From Cylindrobasidium torrendii FP15055 ss-10 (lineage: Eukaryota > Basidiomycota > Agaricomycetes > Agaricales > Physalacriaceae), in the NCBI GenBank assembly GCA_000934385.1, contig KN880447.1:124001-188000 (forward strand): DNA of 64,000 bases, given 5' to 3'. The notes beneath the pieces were generated by a model. It was not told where the DNA came from. It saw only the letters and a program-made list of their open reading frames with translations, and made no database searches. Shown here in pieces: positions 1 to 10,798 of the stretch. Both the position numbers and the translations under genes were made by a program. How positions within the stretch are numbered: position 1 is the stretch's first letter; every line of letters starts with the position of its first letter.

Positions 1-737
1 GTCGAGTGTGGAAAAACCCTTGAGAGTACAACAAAGATAGGATGGATCCTGCTTGTTGAGGAGCCATGGAATGAGGGCTTTTATTCAAGAATGCTCATGC
101 GCGGCATCCTCTACTTTTTGCTTCGAGTACTTACACCCGGTGACTCTCTTCCCGAAGATGAAGGCACAAGCGTGAACGCAAGTGAGTCGTGACCTACTAC
201 AGTAAAATAGTCACGACAGGATGGACTATTGAGACTGATGTATGTCTATGTATGTGCACTGCGAATGGGGGGGGNNNNNNNNNNNNNNNNNNNNNNNNNN
301 NNNNNNNNNNNNNNNNNNNNNNNNNNNNNNNNNNNNNNNNNNNNNNNNNNNNNNNNNNNNNNNNNNNNNNNNNNGAAATGGACAAAAATTTTGAACGACA
401 GCTGTCATAACAGTAAGTAAGTTTGTGATCCATGGGTAGCGGTTATACCAGACAAGTGGTCGACGGGGAGAGGGAGGCTGCCCCATGAAGCACCGATGAA
501 GACGGGGTAGCCATTCAAGAAGGCATCGTTGGACGGCGTACTTCATTTGTATTAGCATTCCTGATGTCTCCCGGTCCAAAGAAAGTCGCGGACGGACTCG
601 TCACTTGTGCTCATGCTTGTGCCTTCAGCCTGGGCAAGAGAGTCACCAGGTGTGCTGGAAAAGGCTGCGAAGCAAAGAGTAGAGGATGACGGTGCAGCCC
701 ATCTCTTTCTCAAACCACCATCGCTACCGCGGCCATC
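1..737. other. Window edge, no recognisable gene
   Basis: Apart from the N gap, I see no reading frame with protein-like composition or splice-supported extension on either strand. The last part is presumably the 5' flank of the gene starting at 738. Confidence 0.4.
275..374. other. Assembly gap (100 N)
   Basis: Exactly 100 consecutive N, preceded by a run of eight G at 267-274. The round length suggests a scaffold gap of unspecified true size. Any open reading frame crossing it is an artefact. The poly-G run next to it may be sequencing noise at a contig end. Confidence 0.98.
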
Positions 738-1405
738 ATGACCAGCTACTGCTACGAAATTGCCCAGTGGCCTGCGTCGCAGGCCTTTCAGGCCGACCAG
801 AGGATCGCTACTGCCGCGTTCGACATTATTCAAGGTGTACAACAGCCTTTGCCGTACGTTGCTCCGTTCTGAGATGTGTGCTCTAGTGTCTCGAGCTGAT
901 AGCTTTGCGATGCAGTCTCTGGAACGGGCTGGGCAAGGGAGAAGGACAGCGCAAGTCCTTCTGGGGTATCGTAGGTGAGATCCTCACCGTCCCACGTCCC
1001 ATTCGTTGATGGGGGATTCTGAATCTTCATTGATTGTCTTGCACAGCCTGGGAGACATCGGATGAGCACAAAGCCTTCATGGAGAGCGATAAATTCCCGA
1101 CCTTGCAGAGATACCTCGCGCCGACGTTCGCACAACCAGACACGGGTGGTGGTGCCACCTACGCCCACTTCAGCACCGATCCCGCATCCGTCTTCGGCCA
1201 AGAGGACGTTCTCGTGGCAATCGCGACCTTGAAGGATGGCTGTTCTCCGTTGTTGGGTCTCGTAGCGACGTCTATGCAACAGTCCAGCGACTTTGAAATT
1301 GCTGTCGCGAACGTAGAGGGCAACCCAAAGCAATTTGTGATTGTCCAGCGCGCCCACGACCGTGACGACGGAAACGTGGCATACGATGTCAGTTCATCTC
1401 CCTAA
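738..1405 (+). CDS. Putative dimeric alpha/beta-barrel (ABM/EthD-like) protein
   Basis: A three-exon model, 738-853, 916-974 and 1047-1405, gives 177 residues. Both introns have GT-AG ends (62 and 72 nt) and phases agree. The N-terminus contains a segment with ATAAFDIIQGVQ, and after a Gly/Lys-rich linker comes FWGIVAWETSDEHKAFMESD. The pattern of a beta strand, then WET, an HKAF helix and a charged helix resembles antibiotic-biosynthesis monooxygenase and stress-responsive alpha/beta-barrel domains, which occur in many fungal proteins of unknown function. The second half could be a degenerate repeat of the same fold. No catalytic role can be assigned. The start is the first ATG in the open frame after upstream stops; another upstream exon is possible. 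Confidence 0.6.
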
Positions 1406-1821
1406 GAATTTGTTTGCTTGGGTCAAATTGGCTGACGGAATGGCTCGCACCATGTAGGAGCTCTCCTGGGTTTTCCCACAACTCCAAGAACATTTCACGC
1501 TTGAGACCCAGATTGTGAAGCTGACGAGGTTCGCCAAGGCATGAGAGCCAGGCGATCTTCAAATTCGTCCGGTCGGTGCATTGGACTGAGGCGGGATTGG
1601 TCTCGACGATTGCACTGGCATGCTTTTCCTTGTACGGCGCTATGCCACGCAACTTAGCCTGTGTATAAGCCTCTGTTCTCTGACAATGTGAATTGCATTC
1701 ATTCAATAATGACGCGATTTGGCGGTATCTTTCTTCCTGCTCCTTGTAAATCAACACCTCCAGCCGGGCGTCGAGCGACCTGCGCCATCAATCCAGTGCG
1801 TAGCCCCATTGAAGGAAACCA

Positions 1822-2163
1822 ATGGACGACGTGAGCTCGGTGAGCGATACGACGGAATCAGTGCACGCGTGGAACTCGTCAGTGCACGGCTGGCCTGCAC
1901 TCACTGTTGAAAAGATCCAAGAATGCGTCGAGCTCTTTGCTCAAAGGCTGCAGTGGACAGAGTCAGTCAGGACAAAGTGGAAGTACGGCTGAGTCCGTGG
2001 ACATCATTTTTATAGGTACGACTTGGAACCCGCTGAGAATGTGTGGAGGAGGTTCGGGACGCAGGGCCGAAGTCCGCGAGTCGGATCGACGCAACACGTT
2101 TTCATTGCACGTCTTTGCATTCCTCCAAGTCCAAACTACCTGTGTCCAATCATCAATGTCTGA
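1822..2163 (+). CDS. Doubtful small two-exon gene
   Basis: A tentative model. Exon 1822-1982 starts with MDDVSSVSDTTESVHAW, and exon 2016-2163 continues with KWKYDLEPAENVWRRFG, giving 102 residues. The proposed intron is only 33 nt (gtacgg to tatag), below the usual size here. The peptide is Trp-rich, has a balanced charge and looks protein-like. I recognise no family. It could be the tail of a larger gene, a relic or chance. The rest of 1406-2400 shows nothing firm except an AT-rich TATA-like stretch near 2346. Confidence 0.25.
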
Positions 2164-2345
2164 TTTTCTCCTGGCCAGAAGCACGCTGGTTTTTCCCACT
2201 CGTTCCTTTTCTTTGCGACCTGCTTTGAAGGTCCTATGCCTATTGTCACCGCACACGTAATCCAAATCCGAACACGAACAAAGGTCTCTGCACGTTGGTT
2301 GGGCAATTGACAATCGGCTCAAACAAAGCGTGGACTTTGTCTTGG

Positions 2346-2359
2346 TATATAAATATATA
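2346..2359 (+). promoter_or_regulatory. TATA-like element upstream of kinase gene
   Basis: The sequence tatataaatatata lies about 45 bp upstream of the kinase ATG at 2401. It is AT-rich compared with its surroundings and correctly placed for a TATA box with a short leader. This is inference from sequence only. Confidence 0.45.
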
Positions 2360-2400
2360 GGCTGCAACTGTAATTGACTTACAGGACCTTCCACTTCACA

Positions 2401-3657
2401 ATGGCCTCCCAGAACTCGAAATCCAGGCTTTCTGGTAGCATTCCAAAAATCTGTAGTTGGGTTTCCCGGAAGACCGCGGCTAGTTCCTCATCTGGAATTT
2501 CTCAATCGCCCTCGCTATTCAGCCACCCGTCAACATCGTCCTTGACCTCTGAGGATTCAGCGGTGTTGGCACCTTTGCAACTTCGAGAGGAATCGGGCAT
2601 CTCTTGTCCATCTCCGTCCGAGGGAACAAAATCTTCGACGCTAGTCAACACGCAGACAGTTTCGCCAGCGCCAAAGCCTACCCGCCTTCGCGCAGGGCCC
2701 ATAGATGTTGAGCTCATCAGGCAAATTGGCTCTGGGACGTATGGGTCGGTCATCCTTGCACGGTCCAACAATGATGGCTCGCGTCTTGTAGCGGTCAAAG
2801 CGATACCGAAATCAGAGTGCATGCTTGATGGCTTCTACATAGCTAGCGATGTTGAGGAACACAACTTTGTCGACAACATCAAGTGCGAGGCCCGGGCACT
2901 ACTGAGGTGCTCCAAGGCGCGGTCTCCGTTTCTTCCCCAAGCGGTAGAGTTTGCACAGGACTACAGGTTCTTCTATTTCGTTATGGTGCGTCTACTATGA
3001 GCGGGAAGATTGTTGCTCATGTGAAGCCAGGACGCATATCCGATGGACCTCAGCGACCTGCTTGAGCATTGCCACAAAAGAGGCACGATACTACCTCAGC
3101 GGTTATGGTTTGCTCAACAAATGGTATACCATGTCTTTCGGCACAGAGTGCCAGGCCTCATCCATCCATAGGTCTGCGCCGTGTTCGCCCTACACAAATG
3201 TGGCCTTGCCCATCTTGACCTCAAGCCCGCGAACGTCATGATCAAGCACAATGGATACCTATGCCTCATCGATTTTGGTTTGGCTACAACAGAATTTTTC
3301 CTTCCTTGTGCGTATATGGGGACACGGGGCTACTGTGCACCAGAAGTCATCCCAGTTCCGGGAGCCCGACACTTTCAGTTCGACACACAATGCGCCGACG
3401 TGTTCAGCGTCGGACAAATCATTCTCGACCTTTACTTATGTCCTGCGCGCGCGGTAGACCTAGGAGATCCAGAGGCCAGTATGAAGGCAATCGATGCGGA
3501 TATGCTCGAAGTTGTGACGCAGACAATGAGGAAACCAAGCTTGAGACCAGATATAGAGCATTTGGTGTCGCATATTTTCGAAGATGAGAGGTATATGCCG
3601 AGCTCTATCTTCAAAGACACGATACTGAAGACAGTTGCAGAGTATACAACGACATGA
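2401..3657 (+). CDS. Eukaryotic protein kinase
   Basis: Exons 2401-2985, 3031-3123 and 3172-3657 join in frame to 387 residues. A Ser/Thr/Pro-rich N-terminal tail of about 100 residues precedes a compact kinase domain. Visible motifs are the glycine-rich loop GSGTYGSV, the VAVK lysine, the catalytic loop HLDLKPAN (HLD replaces HRD, with catalytic Asp and Lys kept), LIDFG for metal binding, and a CAPE-type motif after the activation loop. All residues needed for catalysis seem present, so it is probably an active Ser/Thr kinase. The C-lobe is short and divergent, typical of lineage-expanded basidiomycete kinases, so substrate and pathway cannot be named. The ATG at 2401 is the first in frame. 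Confidence 0.85.
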
Positions 3658-4137
3658 CGAACCAGAGGCTTGTAGCACCCTATTGGCCAACTTCTGATTT
3701 TTGGTATTAGGCAGTGGTGAGGGCTATTACGCGGGTGACTACGCTAAAAGCCCTGGTGACAACCAGTCCGATGCATTCTCTAGAGTATCGGCTGATAATT
3801 CGACAACTAATTCAGACAAATCCTACGTGGACCTTCCCTAATACAGTAGAATGTACTTCCATGGATTCACAAGTGCCATCGCATACCAAAGAGTGAACAC
3901 AGTGAAGCCCGACGCTGGTTAGATCACCGAAAACGATTCAAGACGTGTCGTTGTTGTCCCATCCTTGAGCTTCATGGTGTATTGGGTCATACTGTAGCGG
4001 GGTGGATGGGTGGAATTACACTCTGGATTTTCGGGTGAGACACTGGTGAAGGTGAATCATGAAGCTGTGACGATCGGAATTCAGACACCCAGCCGGCAAT
4101 CACGGCAAAGTTTCGTGCTAGCTGCCTTCACGCGTTC
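3658..4137. other. Intergenic region
   Basis: About 480 bp between the kinase stop and the BCS1 start. It is the kinase 3' region and BCS1 upstream region. I see no coding potential, RNA gene or repeat. Confidence 0.5.
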
Positions 4138-5703
4138 ATGTCCTCTCCCGGCGCGTCCGCGCCCACTGGTCCACCTACAAACACCAGTCCCATCAAAGAT
4201 GCCGTCTCAAAGGCGGATAACGCGTCCTCGGGCTTCCTGTCATCCCTTGGGCTTGGACCCGAAAAGTGAGGACAATGCTACTTAGCGGACTGCAGTTAAT
4301 GACCATAGTCCAGTCCATACTTTAGCGCTGGCTTTGGCCTCATGGTGAGTGGGATATTCGCTGTGATATCGAACAGTTTTCAACCCGCTGCTAGGGAGTG
4401 GGCATTGCTGCAACAATGTTCCGGATGGTCGCCAAACATTCCATCGTATTGCTTGAACGTCGGATGCTAGTAAACTGCGAATTCAAGGTTGTCGACCCTT
4501 CGTATACTTGGTTCTTACTGTGGCTCTCGGCCCAAGAGAAAGCTGCTGCGAACAATATCCCTCGGGCAGTCCGCTGGGCGCGTATGCATAGCATGGCCGT
4601 ACAGACGGACGAGGACGAGCGGGCCTTCAACTTTGTGGCCGGCCAAGGAAACCATTTCTTCAAATATCAGGATGCCTGGTTCAGAGTGCGTTGCCTATTA
4701 ATTCTCCTCGCCTATTCCTAAGTATCTTCAGATGCGACGTGAACGCGAGACCCGTTCAGTCAACCTGAATAATGGAAATCCTTGGGAAACTATCATCCTC
4801 ACTACACTTTCCAAAGATCGCGATCTCTTCCCCCAGATGGTCCAAGAGGCTCGTAATTATGTCGAGAGTGGTACTCGCGGCAAGCTGAAGGTGTATACGG
4901 CATGGAATACGGAATGGCGTCAATTCGGTAACCCTCAAGCCAAACGAAAGCTCAGCAGTGTTGTACTTGCACCGGGCGTGTCGGAACGCATAGAGAATGA
5001 TGTTCGCACATTCTTGAGTCGCAAGGAGTGGTATCGAGAACGAGGCATTCCTTATAGAAGAGGATACCTACTTCATGGACCGCCGGGCAGTGGCAAGACC
5101 TCTTTCATTCGCGCTCTGGCTGGAGAATTAGGCTACGACGTTACTGTTCTTCACCTTTCTCAGCGAGGTTTGATGGACGACAAGTTGACTCATCTTTTGG
5201 CCAACTTGCCCCCACGGACATTCGTGATAGTGGAGGATGTGGATGCGGCATTCAGCAAGCGGATTATCCAGGACACGGATGGGTAGGTGTATCTGTCGCT
5301 TTCCTGCTCCTACTCACGTTTGTCTGGTAGATACCAATCTGGCGTCACATTCTCGGGCTTCTTGAATGCGCTCGACGGTGTTGTTTCTGCAGAAGAACGC
5401 GTCTTGTTCATGACTACCAACCACATCGAAACTTTAGACCCCGCTCTTATACGGCCAGGACGTGTAGACACGGTCGAGCTCATTGACGACGCTGGCCCAG
5501 AGCAGGCATACAACCTTTGTATGCTCTTCTATGGCGAAGAGAAGGTCGATCTCGGGCATAACCTGAGGGATCTCGTGCAAGAGGAAATGCGCAAAGGGCA
5601 TCGCTTCAGTATGGCAGAGCTGCAAGGGTTGTTCATCAAAACCGAGGCAGACGGCGTTGTCGAAGCTGCTAAAGAACTCGTTAGACAAAAGTATCACACA
5701 TAA
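4138..5703 (+). CDS. BCS1: BCS1-type mitochondrial AAA ATPase
   Basis: Five exons (4138-4265, 4326-4344, 4395-4685, 4732-5282, 5331-5703) give 453 residues, the usual BCS1 length. The second exon is only 19 nt. BCS1 is an inner-membrane AAA protein that translocates the folded Rieske Fe-S protein so that it can be inserted into respiratory complex III. A hydrophobic segment near residues 45-65 (GLMGVGIAATMF) is the expected single membrane anchor. Next come the BCS1-specific domain (RMHSMAVQTDEDE, WNTEWRQFG), Walker A GPPGSGKTS, Walker B FVIVEDVDAAF, and the AAA second region of homology with TTNHIETLDPALIRPGRVD. There is no cleavable presequence, as expected. Family assignment is secure; the function is taken from the family. 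Confidence 0.95.
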
Positions 5704-6354
5704 GTCACATACATAACTACGCACATTCTATACACTACACACAAGTTCAACCTAGGCGCTCGGAGCCAGGACGTGATGGCCTAGCAAGCTACAGCCATTT
5801 CCATGACCAACTTTGACGCTTGCATTATCCGTCGATGCTGGCGACGCAGGCAGGACACAGTTAGGCATGTATGCTCACACGACGATGCGTCCGATTTGCT
5901 TTCAACGAGAATGGCAACTGCTCAAGCTCAAATGAATAGAGGGTTTATGAGATTTAAAGCCTTGAGGTGGTACAGGTAGCTAAAAGTCTACGCGAGTTTG
6001 TATGTATCCGAAAGATCCTAGTAAAACAACAAAGGTCAGCTCGCAAAGCCATTGCGTACAGTTGATTCAATGTAAATAACGAAAACGGGATAGAAGGGAG
6101 CAGATATCACAGCGGGTAGTCGAAGTTGGGTATGTACATGTGTGAGTGTGGGTAGTCGGGATATGACTAATGTTCAGGTGGTGATTTCCTGTCCTTGTGA
6201 GATTTTGTTGGGACTGTAACATCGGAAGATGGTGAGTGCACTATGGTTGCCTCGACTTTGGGGGGAGGACCGTAAGGCCCTGGTCTCTGGGTGCTAACTC
6301 TTCCTGCGCTTCCTGAGCGCAAAGACTGCTACAGCGCTGTAAGATTCATCATCC
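5704..6354. other. Intergenic region between convergent genes
   Basis: About 650 bp between the stop codons of BCS1 and the DUF7918-type gene. It should hold both 3' UTRs. No reading frame or structured RNA is evident. Confidence 0.5.
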
Positions 6355-7431
6355 CTATATGCAAACGGGCAAACAAACATCTTGAGTAGGCTTTCTCCTA
6401 GTTTGAAGGTGTGCCTTTGGTATCAGCGACGACAAACGACGAGTGGGTCGGGATTCGGGGTCCCGTTCAGGTGAGGCGGGCCGGTGGTCAGGAGGACTAC
6501 TGTTCACTAGGGTGGGAGAAGTGGCGGGTGCGGGCGATGGGCGGATATGAGGACCACTGACACGCCGCCCATCGAGATCCCAAAGTGCATAATCTGGTTT
6601 TTCATGCTTGACCGTAGGTTTGACCTTGAGGATAAGCCCTTGGTTAAACAAAAAATCTAGAGCCCATGAGCGACGCCCATGTGTGCGCGACGAAAGATAC
6701 ATACCTTGGGTTCGGTATCGGAAAATGAATGACACATAAGTTTTGGGCTTAGGCCCATCCTCTTCATCAAAGGGCCTAATGCTCCAAGTCTGTGCATATT
6801 GCTCAAACGCTTGTATGTCTTTCCCGTAGCTGAACATCATGAGAAAAGGCGGCCCTCTGAGGGCTGGGAATAACACACCCAACGCGGATGTCACCGCCCT
6901 GAGTAGCTGGAGCGGGTTGAGGAGTCCTTTCGATGGTATTCGCAGGCCTAGCAGCAACGCGCTTTATCCTCTTGATTTTGAGACCAACGTTGCCAATGTC
7001 CGGACTTCGCTTGCCCGCTACTGAACGTGTGAAAGAGCCGTGAGAATGTATCCCCAACGCAGAGATGTGGACTGACCTCCTGCAGCGCCGATGCGGAATT
7101 CGAAAGGTTTTTCCGTGTTTTGAGAAGACCTGACTCCAGCACGATATGTGTTTCCAGTACCAAACAAAAACCGCCCGGGGACGGTATGGCCATCTAGAGT
7201 GATGTAGCCACAAGTATCAACTTTGCCGTCGTGATCCTGCCAGTGTACACCAAAGGGCTGAGCTGCATGTGAGTGCGTAATCCGAATGCTCAAAGGATCA
7301 CGGACCTTGCCCGGCTCTCCTGGTATCCAGCAAGATACTTCATGGCGCGCCTCGTCCACAGAAACGAGATATTCCGGTAGCGGTTCCCCGTCAACAACTA
7401 TCCAAGCAGAGAATCCACGGTGTGTAAGCAT
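6355..7431 (-). CDS. DUF7918-type basidiomycete protein
   Basis: Minus-strand exons 7431-7306, 7257-7077, 7020-6895, 6863-6705 and 6656-6355 give 297 residues. The N-terminal domain begins MLTHRGFSAWIVVDGEPLPE, followed by PFGVHWQDHDGKVDTCGYI and VPGRFLFG. These are hallmarks of a nuclear-looking family of unknown function that is expanded in Agaricomycetes. The middle has a basic cluster (LKIKRIKRV) that could be a nuclear localisation signal. A second conserved block, TYVSFIFRYRTQDFLF, precedes a Pro/Ser-rich tail. Intron 3 (6894-6864) would be only 31 nt, yet it is needed to bring the FRYR block into frame. The exact C-terminus is uncertain. Family membership is from memory of its conserved motifs. 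Confidence 0.8.
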
Positions 7432-8585
7432 AACACGTTTGGTCCTCCAGTCGTAACCTAAAGCAAAAGAGCGAAAACAGCAGACAGAAATCAACAGAAA
7501 ACGGAAGCAGATGAGCGGAGGAAGATGGAAGTAACTTTGACCGTCCACGTGATGTTCAATTCTCTTGAATACCAAATTCCAATGTTCACGTTCATTGCCT
7601 GTGCCCATGTATCAAGGTATCTTGGCGTATTCTCACATAGACCAGATAGACCCGGTTGTGGACTGAGCAGTTCCGAGGTACGATACATGCCTCTCATAGT
7701 AGGCTATCGCCAACAACGAGGATAGTCACCAACTGTTCCTCTGCAGAAGTCGTCCGCCTCCTACGATACAGAGCGCTAACTACAGCCTTGCACAAAATTT
7801 GCCTCAACTAGTTGCACTTTTAGCGTTTTACGGACAAATACAGCTGCTATATGGCCCAAGAACCCTTGTTCGTCGCAGACTGTCCCTTGCTTCCTGGTGC
7901 AGCACACCGTTGGGAATTACTCAGTGGCAGCACCACCATTAACATGTCAATATTTCCTCACGATAGTCCAGGCGCCTCCATGTGTACAGTAACAGACTGG
8001 TAAACCCATTCATTTGCGCCTATTGAGATGGTGTCCTCTATACCTCAGGTTCTGGCGAGTGGCAGCTGTTTTCAGAGGTCAAAAACAAAGAGACGAACGA
8101 TTCAACGCATAGGCTGTCTGCCGCCATGCCATCGCTCATATGCTATACTCTGACATTGACTTCGTGTGTTGACTCTTTGAGCGATGCATGTATTCTTCCT
8201 AGAGCCATCGGTCGATCAACTGCTTCAATAACCCAGGAATTTATTCGTTGCTGAGTAAATACAAGCAGTCGTGAGGGTAGAAAGGACAGGCTAGGGATAC
8301 GAGCTGCTGTAGAGGCGCGATTGTCTTCGATCCTGCGGAAGTTACACACGTCGATTCAGGCTGTCCACTCAAACCTTGGAGTGATGCAGTAAGTTGGGAA
8401 AGTCACAGAGAGCTAGGATACTACTGAAGGCGTAGTCATAAAGCTCTAGGCGCTTATGCTATATGCAACACTATTGCTTAAATCGAGAAGATTGCAGTCC
8501 TTGTTCAACAATAGGAAATTACATCAGGGGAGATTCGATCTGAACTCGCCGAAACGGGCCGCAGCCCGTTTGCCTTAATACCACC
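7432..8585. other. Intergenic region, divergent promoters
   Basis: About 1.15 kb between the divergent starts of the DUF7918-type gene and VMA8. Small open frames are present on both strands, but none has family resemblance or supported splicing. It presumably carries both promoters. Confidence 0.5.
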
Positions 8586-9495
8586 ATGTCTGGCACTGGA
8601 GCGCGCGAGAATGTGTTCGCGACCCGTATGGCGCTCACGAATATGAAGCTGCGGTTGAAAGGAGCGCAAACTGGCCACTCCCTGCTTGCCAAGAAGCGTG
8701 ATGCACTGACGACCAGGTTCCGTGCTATTTTGAAGAAGGTGGACGAGGTACGTGCGCTACTAAGTCCTACAAAATCAGGATCTCATAGATTTGCGTAGGC
8801 GAAGCGTAAGATGGGCAGAGTCATGCAGCTGGCGTCATTCTCTCTCGCGGAGGTTACATACGCGACAGGAGATATCTCATATTTGGTGCAAGAACAGGCC
8901 AAGTCGGCAACATTCAAAGTGAATGCTAAGCAAGAGAACGTTTCTGGTGTTGTCCTACCAGCGTTTGAGGTCGAGCGGGTATCGGGCAATGGTGCGTCTT
9001 CGTCAGAGCGCCGTGGTGCAGGACTGACCGATGGGAGCTAGATTTCAACCTCACCGGCCTAGGGCGCGGTGGACAGCAAGTCTTACGTGCGAAAGAAGTT
9101 TACGCCAAGGCAATCGAGACGCTGGTTGAATTGGCATCACTCCAGACTGCATTCACAATTCTTGACGAGGTGATTCGGGCGACAAATCGTCGGGTAAACG
9201 CCATTGAGCATGTCGTTATACCCCGGCTGGAAAACACAATCAAATACATCTTGTCAGAGCTTGATGAAGCTGACCGTGAGGAGTTCTTCAGGTGCGTCTA
9301 TTCCCTTGCGATGGATTTGGTGTACTGTACTGACGGATCTATAGACTGAAGAAGGTCCAAGGAAAGAAGAAGGAACGGAAAGCTATTGCAGAGCAGGAGA
9401 TGGTCTCGGAACAGCTTCCAGAAGAGTTGGAAGATTCTGGGGCTGGAGGCGGCGGAGACTTGTTGAGCACGAAAGACGAAGATGTTATTTTCTGA
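8586..9495 (+). CDS. VMA8: V-type H+-ATPase subunit D
   Basis: Four exons (8586-8747, 8799-8991, 9042-9291, 9345-9495) give 251 residues, close to the family norm. Subunit D forms the central rotor stalk of the V1 sector, which couples ATP hydrolysis to proton pumping in vacuoles and endosomes. Diagnostic stretches are the N-terminal helix ([29 protein letters not shown]), the middle of the subunit with [14 protein letters not shown], and the C-terminal helix [20 protein letters not shown], together with the following EEFFRLKKVQ. The tail is Glu/Gly-rich and variable, as is usual. All splice phases agree, and the ATG lies in an accATGtc context. Confidence 0.97.
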
Positions 9496-10144
9496 TCACG
9501 ATGGAATTGGACGCTAACGCTCTCATTTTGCTTCGGATTGTAATTATACCAGCAGTATAATGGACATAAATACCCACTGTTTGCTGAATAGCTCAGTTGA
9601 CTATCTGCGGACTTGTAAGCTCGATCAGTATAAGCACCGATGAAGTGGACGCCGCAAGTTGAGACGTTACAGTAGTACCTGCCCATTCTCACACCTTGAC
9701 TCCGACTTGACTCTGAGCGCTCTGGCCACTCACTATCGTGCGATCTCCGGGCCGTTCTTTATAGCGCTACTGGGCGATAATCTTGTGTGCTTTGACCGTA
9801 CCCTGGAGAATCCAACTCGAACGCGTGCCACCCATGAGGTGTTGTGCATTCCCGGTGCTCTTCTGCTCGGAGCTCGTCAAAACGCCTGGCCTTGTAACGT
9901 CCATAAATTTAACAGCTGCCTTTATCTGTTCCTCCATCGCCGCTATAAGATCGTTACTTGGCGCTAACACCCCGGCGAAGGGAAGCTCTGGTGGAAATCA
10001 CAGCTCAAGTTCGAGGTTGGTGCATCCACTTATCGATTCCAAGTTGGTTTTTGTGTGGGAATGACGTGAAAAGATAAGATTAGATGTCGCCAAACTCTTA
10101 CATAAATGGAAATGCGAACACCCTGACCATTCTTAACCACACCC
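9496..10144. other. Intergenic region
   Basis: About 650 bp. A minus-strand open frame at 9767-9970 looks mildly amphipathic but has no supported upstream exon. Nothing else is recognisable. Confidence 0.4.
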
Positions 10145-10798
10145 ATGTCGACACACACCAGGAACTCCGCTCGTAGCCAGCAGCCGACCCGTATCTCTAA
10201 AAAGCCTTCGCCAGCCGGCTCGACACCGCTCAGCCCGCCGCCCTCACACAACGGATCACTAGCCGGCAGCCATACTGGCCGGAGTCAGGCGGGCTCTCAG
10301 ACGTCCAGGCCAGGGCGGGCAGCACGCACCCAGTATGCCACCAGCATCGCCCCGTCGGACTCGATTTCCCAAGTTTCCTCGCGGCGGTCTGCTCCATTAT
10401 CGCCCACAGCCATCCCAACCGGGGCGCCCACCCACGCCCCAAGTTCACATCACTCTTCGCCGAAAAGTGCATCTCGAGTTGGCTCTCTCCTTCGCACAGC
10501 GTTCTCTCGCCATTCAAGCCAAACAGCGGCTCCAGCGCAGACGCAACCACGCAGTATGGCACCGCCAACCATTATGCCCAGAGTGGCTGCGTCCCGCGCC
10601 TCGGGCCATCGCAGTTCGCCTCGAGGCAGCAGCGCGGTAGGGTTCGCCCCGCACGTACCACACCGAGTAGTCCAGCGCGCGCCGCACGAGGCACTTATCA
10701 TCAGGAATGCGTCTGGGCACAAAGTTGTCGTCGCACCCGCAGGTTCCGTCATTATCCCGCCAGCCGGCTACGTTGTGTTGGCACCAAAGAACTACTAA
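10145..10798 (+). CDS. Ser/Pro/Arg-rich orphan protein
   Basis: A single uninterrupted frame of 217 codons begins at an ATG in the context cccATGtcg. Most of the product is low-complexity and rich in Ser, Pro, Arg, Ala and Thr (PSHNGSLAGSHTGRSQAGSQ), so it is probably disordered. The last 35 residues differ: HEALIIRNASGHKVVV, then APAGSVIIPPAGYVVLAP, a short hydrophobic beta-like segment with a tandem PAG(S/Y)V motif. I recognise no family. The local sequence is GC-rich, so long open frames also arise by chance in other frames here, which lowers confidence. The compositional shift at the C-terminus argues for real coding. Confidence 0.55.
   Translation: MSTHTRNSARSQQPTRISKKPSPAGSTPLSPPPSHNGSLAGSHTGRSQAGSQTSRPGRAARTQYATSIAPSDSISQVSSRRSAPLSPTAIPTGAPTHAPSSHHSSPKSASRVGSLLRTAFSRHSSQTAAPAQTQPRSMAPPTIMPRVAASRASGHRSSPRGSSAVGFAPHVPHRVVQRAPHEALIIRNASGHKVVVAPAGSVIIPPAGYVVLAPKNY

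Noticed and set aside
226..579. Open frames crossing the N block
   Set aside because: They consist largely of unknown residues over an assembly gap and have no independent support.
1389..1757. 122-codon minus-strand frame overlapping the end of the gene at 738-1405
   Set aside because: It has no ATG at its start, no family resemblance and no clear splice partner upstream.
9767..9970. Minus-strand frame with an amphipathic helix-like peptide
   Set aside because: An in-frame stop lies just upstream and no acceptor or start codon supports it.
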